From NCBI GenBank assembly GCA_963828555.1, contig CAWHEL010000004.1, forward strand, positions 1,891,828-1,955,827: a stretch of DNA of 64,000 nucleotides, given 5' to 3'. Positions 8,064-17,007 of the stretch are shown here, piece after piece. The position numbers and the translations under genes are program-made. Source of the DNA: JADJPO01 sp963828555 (GTDB lineage Bacteria; Actinomycetota; Actinomycetes; Actinomycetales; Kineosporiaceae). Below the pieces are notes generated by a model that did not search any database, was not told the origin of the DNA, and worked only from the letters and a program-made list of their open reading frames with translations. The stretch's first letter is position 1; the number at the start of each line of letters is the position of its first letter.

Positions 8064-9155
8064 GTGTTCGTGGTCACCGAGACCGCCGGCCTCGAGGTCG
8101 GCGGCACCCTGCGCCTGTCCGGCCTGAGCGTGATCATGGCGGACGGCGCGACCCGGCACCCCGCGCCCGGGGAGACCCTCGAGAGCGACGCCGTCCGGGT
8201 GCTCGCCCTACCCGGTGAGGACGGCGCCACCGCGGCCCTGGTCGCCGGGTCCCGCGGGCGGGCCCTGCTCTGGGCCCCGGCGGGCCCCGGCGGACCGCAC
8301 CGCCTGGCCGCGGAGGCACGCGCCGCCCTGGCCGGCGCGGGTCTGGCCGGTGCGGTGCTCGACCTGCGCACTTCCGAGGGCACCGAACACGGGATCGACC
8401 CCACCGCCCTGGCCCACGAGGTGGCCCGGTTGCGCCGGGCAGACGCCCTCGCCCACGGTGCCGACCTGGTCGCCCTCGCCCCCGGACCGGCCGACCTCAG
8501 CGGCGCAAGGCGACGCCGGCTCGTCCGCCGTCTGTCCGGCTGGCAGGTGCGTCTGGCCGACCCCGGCGCCAGACTCGCCGCGGCCGGCCACCCCTGGCCC
8601 GAACCTCCGCGGCGCACCCTGGTGCTCGGTGCCGCGTCCTCGGGCAAGTCCGCGCACGCCGAGGACCTGCTGGCCGCCGAGCCCGGGGTGATCTACCTGG
8701 CGACGGGGGCCCGTCCCGACGGCTCGGACCCCGAGTGGGCCGGGCGGGTCGCCCGGCACCGTGAGCGCCGCCCCGAGGGCTGGTCGACAGTCGAGGACGA
8801 CGACGCCACGCTGCGTCGCCTGCTCACCACACCAGGCCCACCCGTGCTGCTGGATTCCCTGGGCGGTTGGGCCAGGGCGGCGCTGGCCCGCTGCGGTGGC
8901 TGGGACGACGCCCCGGGCTGGGCCGACCGCTGGGCCGCCGAGGCCGACGCCTTCGTCGCGGCCTGGCGCACCGCCGCACGGCGGGTGGTCGCGGTCGGTG
9001 AGGAGACCGGGTGGGGCGTCGTGCCGGAGACCGCCTCCGGACGGTTGTTCCGCGACGCACTGGGAGCCCTCACGCAGCGCCTGGCGGAGGACGCCGACCA
9101 GGCCGTGCTGGTCGTGGCCGGTCGGGTGCTCGACCTCGACGAGGAGACGCGATGA
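8064..9155 (+). CDS. cobU: CobU-type adenosylcobinamide kinase/guanylyltransferase with an extra N-terminal domain
   Basis: Phosphorylates adenosylcobinamide and converts it to adenosylcobinamide-GDP in vitamin B12 nucleotide-loop assembly. The 363-residue protein has its CobU domain at about 183-363: P-loop LVLGAASSGKSAHAE, then YLATGARP, RVARHRERRPEGWSTVED, LLDSLGGW and GWGVVPET. The first ~180 residues form a separate Ala/Leu-rich domain. As I recall, some actinobacterial CobU proteins carry an N-terminal metallo-beta-lactamase-like domain; here no HxHxDH metal motif is visible, so it would be a degenerate form. The stop overlaps the start of the cobT-like gene (ATGA), so the three cob genes form an operon. 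Confidence 0.85.
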   Translation: MFVVTETAGLEVGGTLRLSGLSVIMADGATRHPAPGETLESDAVRVLALPGEDGATAALVAGSRGRALLWAPAGPGGPHRLAAEARAALAGAGLAGAVLDLRTSEGTEHGIDPTALAHEVARLRRADALAHGADLVALAPGPADLSGARRRRLVRRLSGWQVRLADPGARLAAAGHPWPEPPRRTLVLGAASSGKSAHAEDLLAAEPGVIYLATGARPDGSDPEWAGRVARHRERRPEGWSTVEDDDATLRRLLTTPGPPVLLDSLGGWARAALARCGGWDDAPGWADRWAAEADAFVAAWRTAARRVVAVGEETGWGVVPETASGRLFRDALGALTQRLAEDADQAVLVVAGRVLDLDEETR

Positions 9156-9982
9156 GCGATACCGCCTACGACCTGGATCTGTTGGGTCGCAGCGTGTCCG
9201 AGCCCGACCTCAACGCCCACGCCGCGGCCCGCGACCGGTTGGAGCAGGCAGGGCTGGACGCCTCGATGGGGCGCCTGGCCGACCTGGCCGCCTGGTGGGC
9301 CGGCGTCAGCGGCAGCCCGACCCCGGCCCCGCCCTCGCGCACCCTCGCGGTCCTGGACGCCGGCGACACCCCACTACCGCCCGGCCTGAGCATCGCCCAG
9401 GCGATCTCCTGGGGCGTCGCGGCGGCCGACCGGGCGGCCGACTCCGGCGTCGACCTGCTGTTGCTGGCGGTGGACGACGACCGCCGAGCGCACCTGACCT
9501 GTGCCGACCTGCTCGACCTCGACCCGGTCGAGGCCAGTGGCTGGCCGCTGCCGCAGGGCCTGGAGGACGAGGCCTGGATGGACGCCGTCATCGAGTTGCG
9601 CGACGGGTTGCGAGGCACCCGGGGAACCCGCGGCGACCTGCCGGTGCTGATGGAGGCGGTGGGCAGCCCCGCGCTGGCCGCGGCGACGGCCCTCGCCGTC
9701 CAGGCCGCCGTGCGGCGCACCCCGATCCTGCTCGACGGCGAGGGGGCGCTCGCCGTCGCCCTGCTGGCCCGGCGGACCACCTTCGTGGCCACCCAGTGGT
9801 GGCAACTGGCGCATGTGCGCGCCTCGACGCTCAGCTCCGCCGTGGTGTCGACCATCCAGCTGGAACCGCTGCTCTCGCTCGGGCTGCGCGTCCAGGACGG
9901 CACCGGCGCCCGCCTCGGTCTGGCCGTCCTGACCGAGGCCGCGGCGCTGCTCGCCGGGCCGGCCGAGGACCCCGACGCATGA
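9152..9982 (+). CDS. Degenerate CobT-like protein (phosphoribosyltransferase family)
   Basis: Resembles CobT, which activates lower-ligand bases by attaching ribose phosphate, but it is only 276 residues against about 350. Aligned by eye to mycobacterial CobT, the scaffold is recognisable: MGRLADLAAWWAGV, AVQAAVRRTPILLDG, WWQLAHV and LEPLLSLGLRVQDGTGA. The functional motifs are altered or gone. The AGDHGV block is reduced to DAGDTPL with about 70 following residues missing, GDMGIGNTT is replaced by AVDDDRRAH, HRSxEPGH is lost, and the GEGTGA catalytic Glu is replaced (QDGTGA). It overlaps cobU by 4 nt and precedes cobS. It may be inactive, regulatory or structural; enzymatic activity is not supported. 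Confidence 0.7.
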   Translation: MSDTAYDLDLLGRSVSEPDLNAHAAARDRLEQAGLDASMGRLADLAAWWAGVSGSPTPAPPSRTLAVLDAGDTPLPPGLSIAQAISWGVAAADRAADSGVDLLLLAVDDDRRAHLTCADLLDLDPVEASGWPLPQGLEDEAWMDAVIELRDGLRGTRGTRGDLPVLMEAVGSPALAAATALAVQAAVRRTPILLDGEGALAVALLARRTTFVATQWWQLAHVRASTLSSAVVSTIQLEPLLSLGLRVQDGTGARLGLAVLTEAAALLAGPAEDPDA

Positions 9983-10028
9983 GGACCGATGCGTGAGGAC
10001 CGACGCGTGACCTCGATCCGAGACCTCG
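9961..10028 (+). repeat. Short imperfect direct repeats at the cobT-cobS junction
   Basis: GAGGACCGATGCGT is followed by GAGGACCGACGCGT, then two copies of ACCTCGAT. The units contain a chain of ATG/GTG codons and TGA stops leading into the cobS start. It could be a small local duplication that provides translational re-initiation, or drift after gene decay. Confidence 0.5.
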
Positions 10029-10799
10029 ATGTGTGACGCCGTCCGAGTCGCCGCCGGCACCCTGACCCGGTGGCCGGTGCCCGCCCCCACCCGAGTCGAT
10101 CGGCAGGTGGCCCGGGGCGCCATGCTCCTGGCTCCGTGGGTCGGTGTGGCGCTCGGCACGGTGGTCGCTGCAGCAGCCTGGCTCGCGGCGTGGGCCGGCC
10201 TGTCGGTCTCCGTGGTGGCGGTGCTGGCGGTGGCGGCGTGGGCCTACGCCTCCCGCGGGCTACACCTGGACGGCCTGGCCGACACCGCCGACGGCCTGGG
10301 CTCCGGGGGCGGCGCCGAGCGGGCGCTCGAGGTGATGCGGCGCAGCGACATCGGCCCGTTCGGGGTGAGCACGGTGGTCCTGGTGCTCGCGGTGCAGGCG
10401 AGCGCCCTGACCCAAGTCTTCACGGCCTGGGGGCCGACACCGGTGATCGCCGCCCTGGCCGCCTCCCGGCTCGCCCTACCGCTGCTCTGCCGTCACGGCG
10501 TGCCCGCAGCGCGGCCGGACGGCCTGGGGGCGGCGATGGCCGGCTCCGTGCCGACGCCGGTGGCCGCGCTGGATCTGGTGCTCACCCTCGGTTTCACCAC
10601 CGCCGTGCTGTCGGTGGCCGGGGCCCCCTGGTGGGCGGGCTCGGCGATGACCCTGGCCGCGGCGGCGGCCGCAGCCGGTACAGCCCGTGTCGCCGCCAGG
10701 CGCTTCGGCGGCGTCACCGGAGACGTGCTCGGTGCCGGCGCGGAACTGGCGCTGGCCGCGGCGCTCCTGGTGCTGGCGGCCGTGTCCGGATGGGTCTGA
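10029..10799 (+). CDS. cobS: Adenosylcobinamide-GDP ribazoletransferase
   Basis: Integral membrane enzyme that joins adenosylcobinamide-GDP to the activated lower ligand, the last step of cobalamin assembly. The 256-residue protein is mostly hydrophobic, with about six membrane segments, and carries the family signature RGLHLDGLADTADGLGSGG plus RRSDIGPFGV early in the sequence. The frame is closed by a TGA at 10008-10010 and the only usable start after it is the ATG at 10029. It is the third gene of the cobU operon and converges on gcvT. If the upstream CobT-like protein is inactive, the activated base must come from another enzyme. Confidence 0.9.
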   Translation: MCDAVRVAAGTLTRWPVPAPTRVDRQVARGAMLLAPWVGVALGTVVAAAAWLAAWAGLSVSVVAVLAVAAWAYASRGLHLDGLADTADGLGSGGGAERALEVMRRSDIGPFGVSTVVLVLAVQASALTQVFTAWGPTPVIAALAASRLALPLLCRHGVPAARPDGLGAAMAGSVPTPVAALDLVLTLGFTTAVLSVAGAPWWAGSAMTLAAAAAAAGTARVAARRFGGVTGDVLGAGAELALAAALLVLAAVSGWV

Positions 10800-10825
10800 C
10801 CCGCGGCCGGTTCACGGGACGCCGG

Positions 10826-11968
10826 TCAGCTCTGGCGGGTCTGCACCTGCACGAACGGCGGCGCGACCACCCGGCAGGCCAGGGCCCGGCCGCGGACGTC
10901 GACCGTCACCTCGGCACCCAGCTCCACAGAGGAGTCGATCAGGGCGAGGGCGATGCCCTGACCGAGGGTGGGCGAGAAGGTGCCGGACGTCGTCCGCCCG
11001 AGCACGGCTCCGTCGGCGGCGACCACGTTCATCTCCGCCCGCGGGATGCCCTTGCCCAGGGCGAGCAGGCCGCGAGCGATCCGGGCCGGGCCGCGCCCTC
11101 GCTCGGCCTGCAAGACGTCGCGGCCCCAGAACTCCGGCTTGCGCCAGCCCACCGCCCAGCCGACCTTGGCCTGCACCGGGGTGATCTCCAGCGAGAGCTC
11201 GTGCCCATGCAGCGGGTAGCCCATCTCGGTCCGCAGCGTGTCCCGGGCGCCCAACCCGGCCGGCAGTCCGTCATGGGCGCGCACCTGCTCGAGCAGGGCA
11301 TCCCACAGCGCCGGTGCGGCCTGCGCGGCCGGCAGCAGCTCGTAGCCGCGCTCGCCGGTGTAGCCGGTGCGGCAGACCACGACCGGGTGGCCCTGCCAGG
11401 TGGCGTCCGCGAAGCGCATGTAGTCGTGACCAGTCGGCAGGCCGAGTGCGTCCAGCACCTCGTCACTGAGCGGGCCCTGCACGGCGAGGACCGCCACGTC
11501 GTGGTGACGGTCGGCCAGGGTGACCCCTTCCGGGGCCTGCGCGGCCATCCGCCGGGTGACCTCGGCGGCGTTGGCGGCATTGGGCACCAGCAGCACATCG
11601 TCGTCGGCGCGCAGGTAGACGATCAGGTCGTCCACCACCCCGCCGGTGGCCTCGTCGCAGCACAGGGTGTACTGCGCCTGACCGGGCCCGATCCGCTCCA
11701 GGGCATTGGTCAGGCAACGGTCGACGAAGGCCGCCGCGCCCGGACCGCGCACGTCCACCTTGCCCAGGTGGGACACGTCGAACAGGCCCACCCGCTCGCG
11801 CACTGCCTGGTGCTCGCGCAGCACTCCCCCATCGGCGTACTCGATCGGCATCTCCCAGCCGCCGAAGTCGGCGGTCTTGGCACCGAGCGCCACGTGCCGG
11901 TCGAAGAGGGCGGTGCGCTTCAGCTCCGGCGGATCGGCCGGCGCGGTGGAGGCGGAGGCATCGGTCAT
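10826..11968 (-). CDS. gcvT: Aminomethyltransferase (glycine cleavage system T protein)
   Basis: Transfers the methylene group from aminomethyl-lipoyl GcvH to tetrahydrofolate, releasing ammonia. The 380-residue protein has the T-protein landmarks LFDRHVALGAKTADFGGWEMP, GLFDVSHLGKV, GGVVDDLIVY, CRTGYTGERGYEL, LGARDTLRTEMGYPL and TSGTFSPTLGQGIALA. The ATG at 11968 is 7 nt after TAGGTT and is preferred over the one three codons upstream. It diverges from pepA; the two leaderless promoters lie about 45 bp apart. The other glycine cleavage genes are not in the window. Confidence 0.93.
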   Translation of the reverse strand: MTDASASTAPADPPELKRTALFDRHVALGAKTADFGGWEMPIEYADGGVLREHQAVRERVGLFDVSHLGKVDVRGPGAAAFVDRCLTNALERIGPGQAQYTLCCDEATGGVVDDLIVYLRADDDVLLVPNAANAAEVTRRMAAQAPEGVTLADRHHDVAVLAVQGPLSDEVLDALGLPTGHDYMRFADATWQGHPVVVCRTGYTGERGYELLPAAQAAPALWDALLEQVRAHDGLPAGLGARDTLRTEMGYPLHGHELSLEITPVQAKVGWAVGWRKPEFWGRDVLQAERGRGPARIARGLLALGKGIPRAEMNVVAADGAVLGRTTSGTFSPTLGQGIALALIDSSVELGAEVTVDVRGRALACRVVAPPFVQVQTRQS

Positions 11969-11975
11969 GTGGCGC

Positions 11976-11981
11976 AACCTA
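11976..11981 (-). promoter_or_regulatory. -10 box of gcvT, leaderless
   Basis: TAGGTT on the minus strand, 7 nt before the ATG at 11968. Confidence 0.55.
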
Positions 11982-12026
11982 CTCGCCCGGGTGCCCCACC
12001 TCCACAGCTTCCGCGGCCGCTCTGGC

Positions 12027-12032
12027 TAGAGT
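12027..12032 (+). promoter_or_regulatory. -10 box of pepA, leaderless
   Basis: TAGAGT, 7 nt before the GTG at 12040. Confidence 0.6.
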
Positions 12033-12039
12033 CCGGCAC

Positions 12040-13605
12040 GTGGCAACCCTGACCCTCTCCGCCAAGGGCCCCGCGACCGTGCCCGCCGACGTCGTCGTGG
12101 TCGCCGTCGCCTCTGGGCCCGACGGCCCACGACTGCTCGGCGACGCCCTGCCTGCCACTCTGCGCCGGCGGCTGCGTCCCGCGCTGCGCCCGCTCGGGGT
12201 CACCGGAGCGGCGGACGACGTGCACCGGGTCACCACGGACGGCAGCCTCTCGGCCCCGATCATCGTGCTGACCGGCGTCGGTCCGCTGACCGGGACACGG
12301 AGCCGTCCCACCCCCGAGGCTCTGCGCCGGGCGGCCGGTGCGGCCACCCGCTCGCTGGCCGGCACCCCGACCGTCGCGCTCGCCCTGCCCACTCCGGACG
12401 ACGCCCACCTGGCCGCCGTCGCCGAGGGCGCCCTGCTCGGCGCCTACGGCTACACCCGCTACCGGACGGCGACCGGCGGGACGGCGACAACGGCCGCGGC
12501 GAAGCAGCCCGTGCGCAGGGTGGTGGTGCTCACCGATCAGGCCCGCAGCCGGGCCACCCGCGCCGTGGCCAAGCGCGCGCAGATCCTCGCCGACGCCGTG
12601 GCGGCCACCCGTGACCTGGTGAACACCCCGCCGTCGGACCTGTACCCGCAGGTCTTCGCCGAGCAGGCCGTCACCTCCGCCGAGGGTCTGCCGATCACCG
12701 TCACCGTGCTCGACGAGAAGCGGCTCGCCCGCGGCGGATACGGCGGCCTGATCGGCGTGGGCAAGGGCTCGAGCCGCCCGCCCCGCCTGGTCACCCTCGA
12801 CTACTCACCGGCCGGCGCGACGGCGCACCTGGCGCTGGTGGGCAAGGGGATCACCTTCGACACCGGTGGCATCTCGTTGAAGCCACCGGCCGGCATGGAG
12901 GCGATGAAGAGCGACATGGCCGGCGCCGCGGCGGTGCTGCAGACAGTGCTGACGGTGGCCAGGCTCGGGCTCGCGGTACGGGTCACCGGGTGGCTGGCAC
13001 TGGCCGAGAACATGCCCTCAGGCACGGCCCAGCGCCCCTCCGACGTGATCACGGTGCGCGGCGGGCGCACCGTCGAGGTGCTCAACACCGACGCCGAGGG
13101 CCGGCTGGTGCTGGCCGACGCCCTGGTCGAGGCCAGCGCGGGCGACCCCGATCTGATCGTGGACGTCGCCACCCTCACCGGGGCGCAGCGGGTGGCCCTG
13201 GGCAACCGGGTCTCGGCGATCATGGCCAACGACGACGCCCTGCGCACCCGGCTGCACTCCCTGTCGGAGGTGGCCGGCGAGCAGTTCTGGCCGATGCCGC
13301 TGCCCCCCGAGCTGCGCCCGAGCATGGACTCGGCCGTCGCCGACATCGCCAACATGGGCGAATCGGCCGGCTCGATGCTGGTGGCTGGGGTGTTCCTGTC
13401 CGAGTTCGTGGGTACCAGGAAGGGTGGCGACTCGCCGATCCCGTGGGCGCACCTGGACATCGCCACCCCGGCGTTCAACACCGGCACCCCCTACGGCTAC
13501 ACCCCGGTCGGCGGAACTGGGGTGTCGGTCCGCACTCTGCTCACTCTGGTCGAGGACATCGCCGCGCACGGCGCAGGCTACGGCACGGCGAACGGCACGG
13601 GGTGA
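12040..13605 (+). CDS. pepA: Leucyl aminopeptidase (M17)
   Basis: Dizinc/dimanganese cytosolic aminopeptidase that removes N-terminal residues, assembled as a hexamer in the family. The 521-residue protein has the M17 catalytic domain after about residue 185: DLVNTPPSDLYP, VGKGITFDTGGISLKP with the metal Lys/Asp, MKSDMAGAAAV, and the signature VLNTDAEGRLVLADAL; DIATPAFNTGTPYGY closes the domain. The GTG start is supported by the leaderless -10 box 7 nt upstream. It is followed after 91 bp by lpdA on the same strand. The gap holds two copies of GCCTGATCGACGC, of no clear role. Confidence 0.93.
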   Translation: MATLTLSAKGPATVPADVVVVAVASGPDGPRLLGDALPATLRRRLRPALRPLGVTGAADDVHRVTTDGSLSAPIIVLTGVGPLTGTRSRPTPEALRRAAGAATRSLAGTPTVALALPTPDDAHLAAVAEGALLGAYGYTRYRTATGGTATTAAAKQPVRRVVVLTDQARSRATRAVAKRAQILADAVAATRDLVNTPPSDLYPQVFAEQAVTSAEGLPITVTVLDEKRLARGGYGGLIGVGKGSSRPPRLVTLDYSPAGATAHLALVGKGITFDTGGISLKPPAGMEAMKSDMAGAAAVLQTVLTVARLGLAVRVTGWLALAENMPSGTAQRPSDVITVRGGRTVEVLNTDAEGRLVLADALVEASAGDPDLIVDVATLTGAQRVALGNRVSAIMANDDALRTRLHSLSEVAGEQFWPMPLPPELRPSMDSAVADIANMGESAGSMLVAGVFLSEFVGTRKGGDSPIPWAHLDIATPAFNTGTPYGYTPVGGTGVSVRTLLTLVEDIAAHGAGYGTANGTG

Positions 13606-13696
13606 CCGGCGGGGCCGGTGATGACAGGATAGTGATAGGCCTGATCGACGCACGCACGACGCCTGATCGACGCGATGAGACGCGAGGAGCGCCCCT

Positions 13697-15085
13697 GTGA
13701 CTGACACTGCCGACGGTTCGGTCTTCGACCTGGTGATCCTGGGCGGTGGCAGTGGCGGATACGCCGCAGCCCTCCGCGGCGCGGAACTGGGTCTGAGCGT
13801 GGCACTGGTCGAGCGGGACAAACTGGGCGGCACCTGCCTGCACCGCGGCTGCATCCCGACCAAGGCACTGCTGCACGCCGCAGAGGTGGCCGACGTCGCC
13901 CGCGAGGGCTCGCACGTCGGGGTCAACACCACCCTCGAGTCGATCGACATGGGCAAGGTCAACGCCTACAAGGACGGCGTGATCGCGCGGCTCTACAAGG
14001 GCCTGCAGGGGCTGGTCAAGGACAAGGCGATCACCTACGTCGAGGCCGAGGGCCGCCTCGTCGCACCCAACGTCGTCGAGGCGGGCGGACGGCGGCTGAC
14101 CGGTCGCCACGTGGTCCTGGCCACCGGCTCCTATGCGCGGTCGCTGCCCGGGCTGGAGATCGCCGGTCGGGTGATGACCAGTGACCAGGCGCTCACCCTG
14201 GACGTGATCCCGCAGCGGGTGATCGTGCTCGGCGGCGGCGTGATCGGCGTCGAGTTCGCCAGCGTCTGGCGCTCCTTCGGCTCCGAGGTGACCATCGTCG
14301 AGGCGCTGCCGCGGCTGGTCCCGGCCGAGGACCAGGCCTGCTCCAAGGCGCTGGAGCGTGCCTTCCGGAAGCGGAAGATCAACTTCAAGACGGGGGTGCG
14401 CTTCTCCGGCGTCACCCAGGACGACAACGGCGTGGTGGTCTCCCTGGAGACGGGAGAGACGATCGAGGCCGACCTGCTGCTGGTCGCCGTCGGCCGCGGG
14501 CCGAACGCGACCGGGTTCGGCTTCGAGGAGAACGGCGTCGCGATGGACCGCGGCTTCGTGCTCACCGACGAGCGGCTGAAGACCAACGTGCCGGGCGTCT
14601 ACGCGGTCGGCGACATCGTGCCCGGCCTGCAGCTGGCGCACCGCGGCTTCCAGCAGGGGATCTTCGTCGCCGAGGACGTCGCCGGGCTGGCGCCGGCGCC
14701 GATCGTGGAGTCCGGCATCCCGCGGGTGACCTACTGCGAGCCGGAGATCGCCTCGGTCGGGCTGACCGAGTCCCAGGCCAAGGAGAAGTACGGGGCTGAC
14801 GCCGTCCACAAGTACGAGTACAACCTCGGTGGCAACGGCAAGAGCCAGATCCTCGGCACGGCGGGCTTCGTGAAGCTGGTCAGCGTGAAGGACGGGCCGG
14901 TGGTCGGCGTCCACATGGTCGGCGCACGGATCGGCGAGCAGGTCGGCGAGGCCCAGCTGATCGTCAACTGGGAGGCCTTCCCCGACGAGGTGGCACAACT
15001 GGTGCACGCCCATCCCACCCAGAACGAGGCCCTGGGCGAGGCGCACCTCGCCCTGGCCGGCAAACCCCTGCACGCGCACGCCTGA
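13697..15085 (+). CDS. lpdA: Dihydrolipoyl dehydrogenase (E3)
   Basis: FAD enzyme that reoxidises dihydrolipoyl groups of 2-oxoacid dehydrogenase complexes with NAD. The 462-residue protein has the FAD Rossmann motif VILGGGSGGYAAALRGAELG, the redox disulfide in GGTCLHRGCIPTK, an NAD-binding VIVLGGGVIGVEFASVW, the YAVGDIVPG motif and the C-terminal HAHPTQNEALGEAH with the catalytic His-Glu pair. The GTG at 13697 has GAGGAG 7 nt upstream. It is followed by the E2 gene after 45 bp, so E3 and E2 are likely co-expressed. Confidence 0.95.
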   Translation: MTDTADGSVFDLVILGGGSGGYAAALRGAELGLSVALVERDKLGGTCLHRGCIPTKALLHAAEVADVAREGSHVGVNTTLESIDMGKVNAYKDGVIARLYKGLQGLVKDKAITYVEAEGRLVAPNVVEAGGRRLTGRHVVLATGSYARSLPGLEIAGRVMTSDQALTLDVIPQRVIVLGGGVIGVEFASVWRSFGSEVTIVEALPRLVPAEDQACSKALERAFRKRKINFKTGVRFSGVTQDDNGVVVSLETGETIEADLLLVAVGRGPNATGFGFEENGVAMDRGFVLTDERLKTNVPGVYAVGDIVPGLQLAHRGFQQGIFVAEDVAGLAPAPIVESGIPRVTYCEPEIASVGLTESQAKEKYGADAVHKYEYNLGGNGKSQILGTAGFVKLVSVKDGPVVGVHMVGARIGEQVGEAQLIVNWEAFPDEVAQLVHAHPTQNEALGEAHLALAGKPLHAHA

Positions 15086-15130
15086 CCGACTCCCGAAGGC
15101 CCGAACCTCCACGAAGGAGAGCACCAAGCG

Positions 15131-16894
15131 ATGTCCGACTCCGTGCAGATGCCGGCCCTGGGTGAGAGCGTCACCGAGGGTACCGTGACGCGTTGGCTCA
15201 AGCAGGTCGGCGAACGGGTGGAGGTCGACGAGCCGCTGCTCGAGGTCTCCACCGACAAGGTCGACACCGAGATCCCCTCGCCGGTGGCAGGCGTGATCGA
15301 GCAGATCCTGGTCGCCGAGGACGAGACCGTCGCGGTGGGCACCCAACTGGCGGTGATCGGCAGCGGCGAGAGCGGTTCCGCCCCAGCCGCAGCCCCGGCG
15401 GCCCAGCCCGAGCCGGCCCCGGCGCCCGAACCCGTTGCGGCGGCTGAGCCTGAGCCCGCTGCACGCGAGCCCGAACCCGCCCCGGCGCCGGAACCTGCCG
15501 CCGCGGCGAGCACAGGTGGCAGCCGAGTCCAGATGCCCGCGCTCGGCGAGAGCGTCACCGAAGGCACGGTCACCCGCTGGCTGAAGTCCGAGGGTGACAT
15601 GGTCGAGATCGACGAGCCGCTGCTCGAGGTCTCCACAGACAAGGTCGACACCGAGATCCCCTCGCCGGTGGCCGGTGTGCTCACCTCGATCCTGGTCAGC
15701 GAGGACCAGACCGTGCCGGTCGGTGCTGACCTGGCCGTGATCGGCGGTTCTGCCGCCGCTCCGGCACCGGCACCTGCTGCCCCCACCCCAGTCGCTGCGC
15801 CCGCCCCGCCCGCTGCCGCTCCGGCACCCGCCGCTGCACCCCCTCCGGTGCCTGCTCCCGCTCCTGCTCCTGCTCCTGCTCCCGCTCCTGCTCCCGCTCC
15901 TGCTCCCGCTCCGGCTCCCGCTCCGGCACCCGCCTCGGTCACCTCGCACCTGGGTGCCGACGTGTCTGCCTACGTCACTCCCCTGGTCCGCCGAATGGCC
16001 AGCGACCGCGGGATCGACCTGGACTCGGTCACCGGAACCGGCGTCGGCGGGCGCGTGCGCAAGCAGGACGTGCTCGACGCCGTTGCCGCCAAGGATGCTG
16101 CGGCAGCCGCTGCGGCCACTCCCGCCCCCGCCCCGTCGTCCGCACCGACAGCCGCCCGGCCGCCGGCGAGCCTGTCCGCGCTGCGCGGCAAGACGGTCAA
16201 GATGTCCCGGCTGCGCAAGGTGATCGCTCAGCGGATGGTCGAGTCGCTTCAGGTCTCGGCGCAGCTGACCACGGTGGTCGAGGTCGACGTCACCCGGATC
16301 GCGCGCCTGCGTGACCGGGCGAAGGCCGACTTCGCCGCCCGCGAGGGCGTGAAGCTGTCGTTCTTGCCGTTCTTCGCCCTGGCCGCGGTCGAGGGGCTGA
16401 AGCAGTACCCCGTGCTCAACGCCAGCATCAACGGTGATGAGGTCGTCTACTACGACGAGGAGAACCTCGGCGTCGCAGTGGACACCGACCGGGGCCTACT
16501 GGTGCCGGTGATCCGCGGCGCCGGTGGCATGAACATCGCCGGCATCGCCCGCAAGATCGCCGACCTGGCCGACCGCACCCGGAACAACAAGATTCTTCCC
16601 GACGAGCTCGGCGGCGGCACGTTCACGCTGACCAACACCGGCAGCCGGGGAGCACTGTTCGACACCCCGATCATCAACCAGCCGCAGACCGGCATCCTCG
16701 GCACGGGTGCCGTGGTGCGCCGTCCGGTCGTGGTCAAGGATGCGGACGGCGAGACGCTGGCCATCCGCTCCATGTGCTACCTCGCGCTCTCCTACGACCA
16801 CCGGATCGTGGACGGCGCGGACGCCGCCCGCTTCCTGGTGACGATGAAGGACCGTCTCGAGGAAGGCGCCTTCGAGGCCGACCTGGGGCTCTGA
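15131..16894 (+). CDS. sucB: Dihydrolipoamide acyltransferase E2 with two lipoyl domains
   Basis: Core of a 2-oxoacid dehydrogenase complex (2-oxoglutarate and/or pyruvate in actinobacteria). The 587-residue protein has lipoyl domains at about 1-77 and 134-210, each with STDKVDTEIPSPVAGV (lipoyl Lys near 43 and 171), joined by Ala/Pro/Glu linkers. It then has an E3-binding domain at about 280-315 (YVTPLVRRMASDRGIDL, GRVRKQDVL) and a catalytic domain from about 355 ending with SYDHRIVDGADAARFL. A GGAGAG ribosome site precedes the ATG. Actinobacteria often share one E2 between two complexes, so the name sucB or dlaT is a family-level choice. Confidence 0.93.
   Translation: MSDSVQMPALGESVTEGTVTRWLKQVGERVEVDEPLLEVSTDKVDTEIPSPVAGVIEQILVAEDETVAVGTQLAVIGSGESGSAPAAAPAAQPEPAPAPEPVAAAEPEPAAREPEPAPAPEPAAAASTGGSRVQMPALGESVTEGTVTRWLKSEGDMVEIDEPLLEVSTDKVDTEIPSPVAGVLTSILVSEDQTVPVGADLAVIGGSAAAPAPAPAAPTPVAAPAPPAAAPAPAAAPPPVPAPAPAPAPAPAPAPAPAPAPAPAPAPASVTSHLGADVSAYVTPLVRRMASDRGIDLDSVTGTGVGGRVRKQDVLDAVAAKDAAAAAAATPAPAPSSAPTAARPPASLSALRGKTVKMSRLRKVIAQRMVESLQVSAQLTTVVEVDVTRIARLRDRAKADFAAREGVKLSFLPFFALAAVEGLKQYPVLNASINGDEVVYYDEENLGVAVDTDRGLLVPVIRGAGGMNIAGIARKIADLADRTRNNKILPDELGGGTFTLTNTGSRGALFDTPIINQPQTGILGTGAVVRRPVVVKDADGETLAIRSMCYLALSYDHRIVDGADAARFLVTMKDRLEEGAFEADLGL
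15850..15935 (+). repeat. Tandem hexanucleotide repeat encoding a (Pro-Ala)n linker
   Basis: About 14 near-perfect GCTCC(T/C) units inside the E2 gene encode the flexible Pro-Ala linker between the second lipoyl domain and the E3-binding domain. The units keep frame, so slippage would change linker length by two residues per unit. Confidence 0.85.
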
Positions 16895-16912
16895 CCCTCG
16901 AACATTGCCAAG

Positions 16913-16941
16913 GAAGGGCGTACCTCGCGACGGCGCCCTTC
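16913..16941 (+). terminator. Hairpin after the E2 gene
   Basis: GAAGGGCG at 16913-16920 pairs with CGCCCTTC at 16934-16941 across a 13-nt loop, 18 bp after the E2 stop. There is no long T tract, as is usual for actinobacterial terminators. Confidence 0.6.
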
Positions 16942-17007
16942 TTCGCTCGGGTGACGTGACCGCGAGAACACCTGCCAGGGACCACGGTCCTGGGTCCACG
17001 GATCATC

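Noticed and set aside
13541..15949. Long minus-strand frame opposite lpdA and the E2 gene
   Set aside because: It is a GC-rich shadow; the Gly/Ala/Ser-rich or His-rich low-complexity product mirrors the (Pro-Ala) linker and has no domain.
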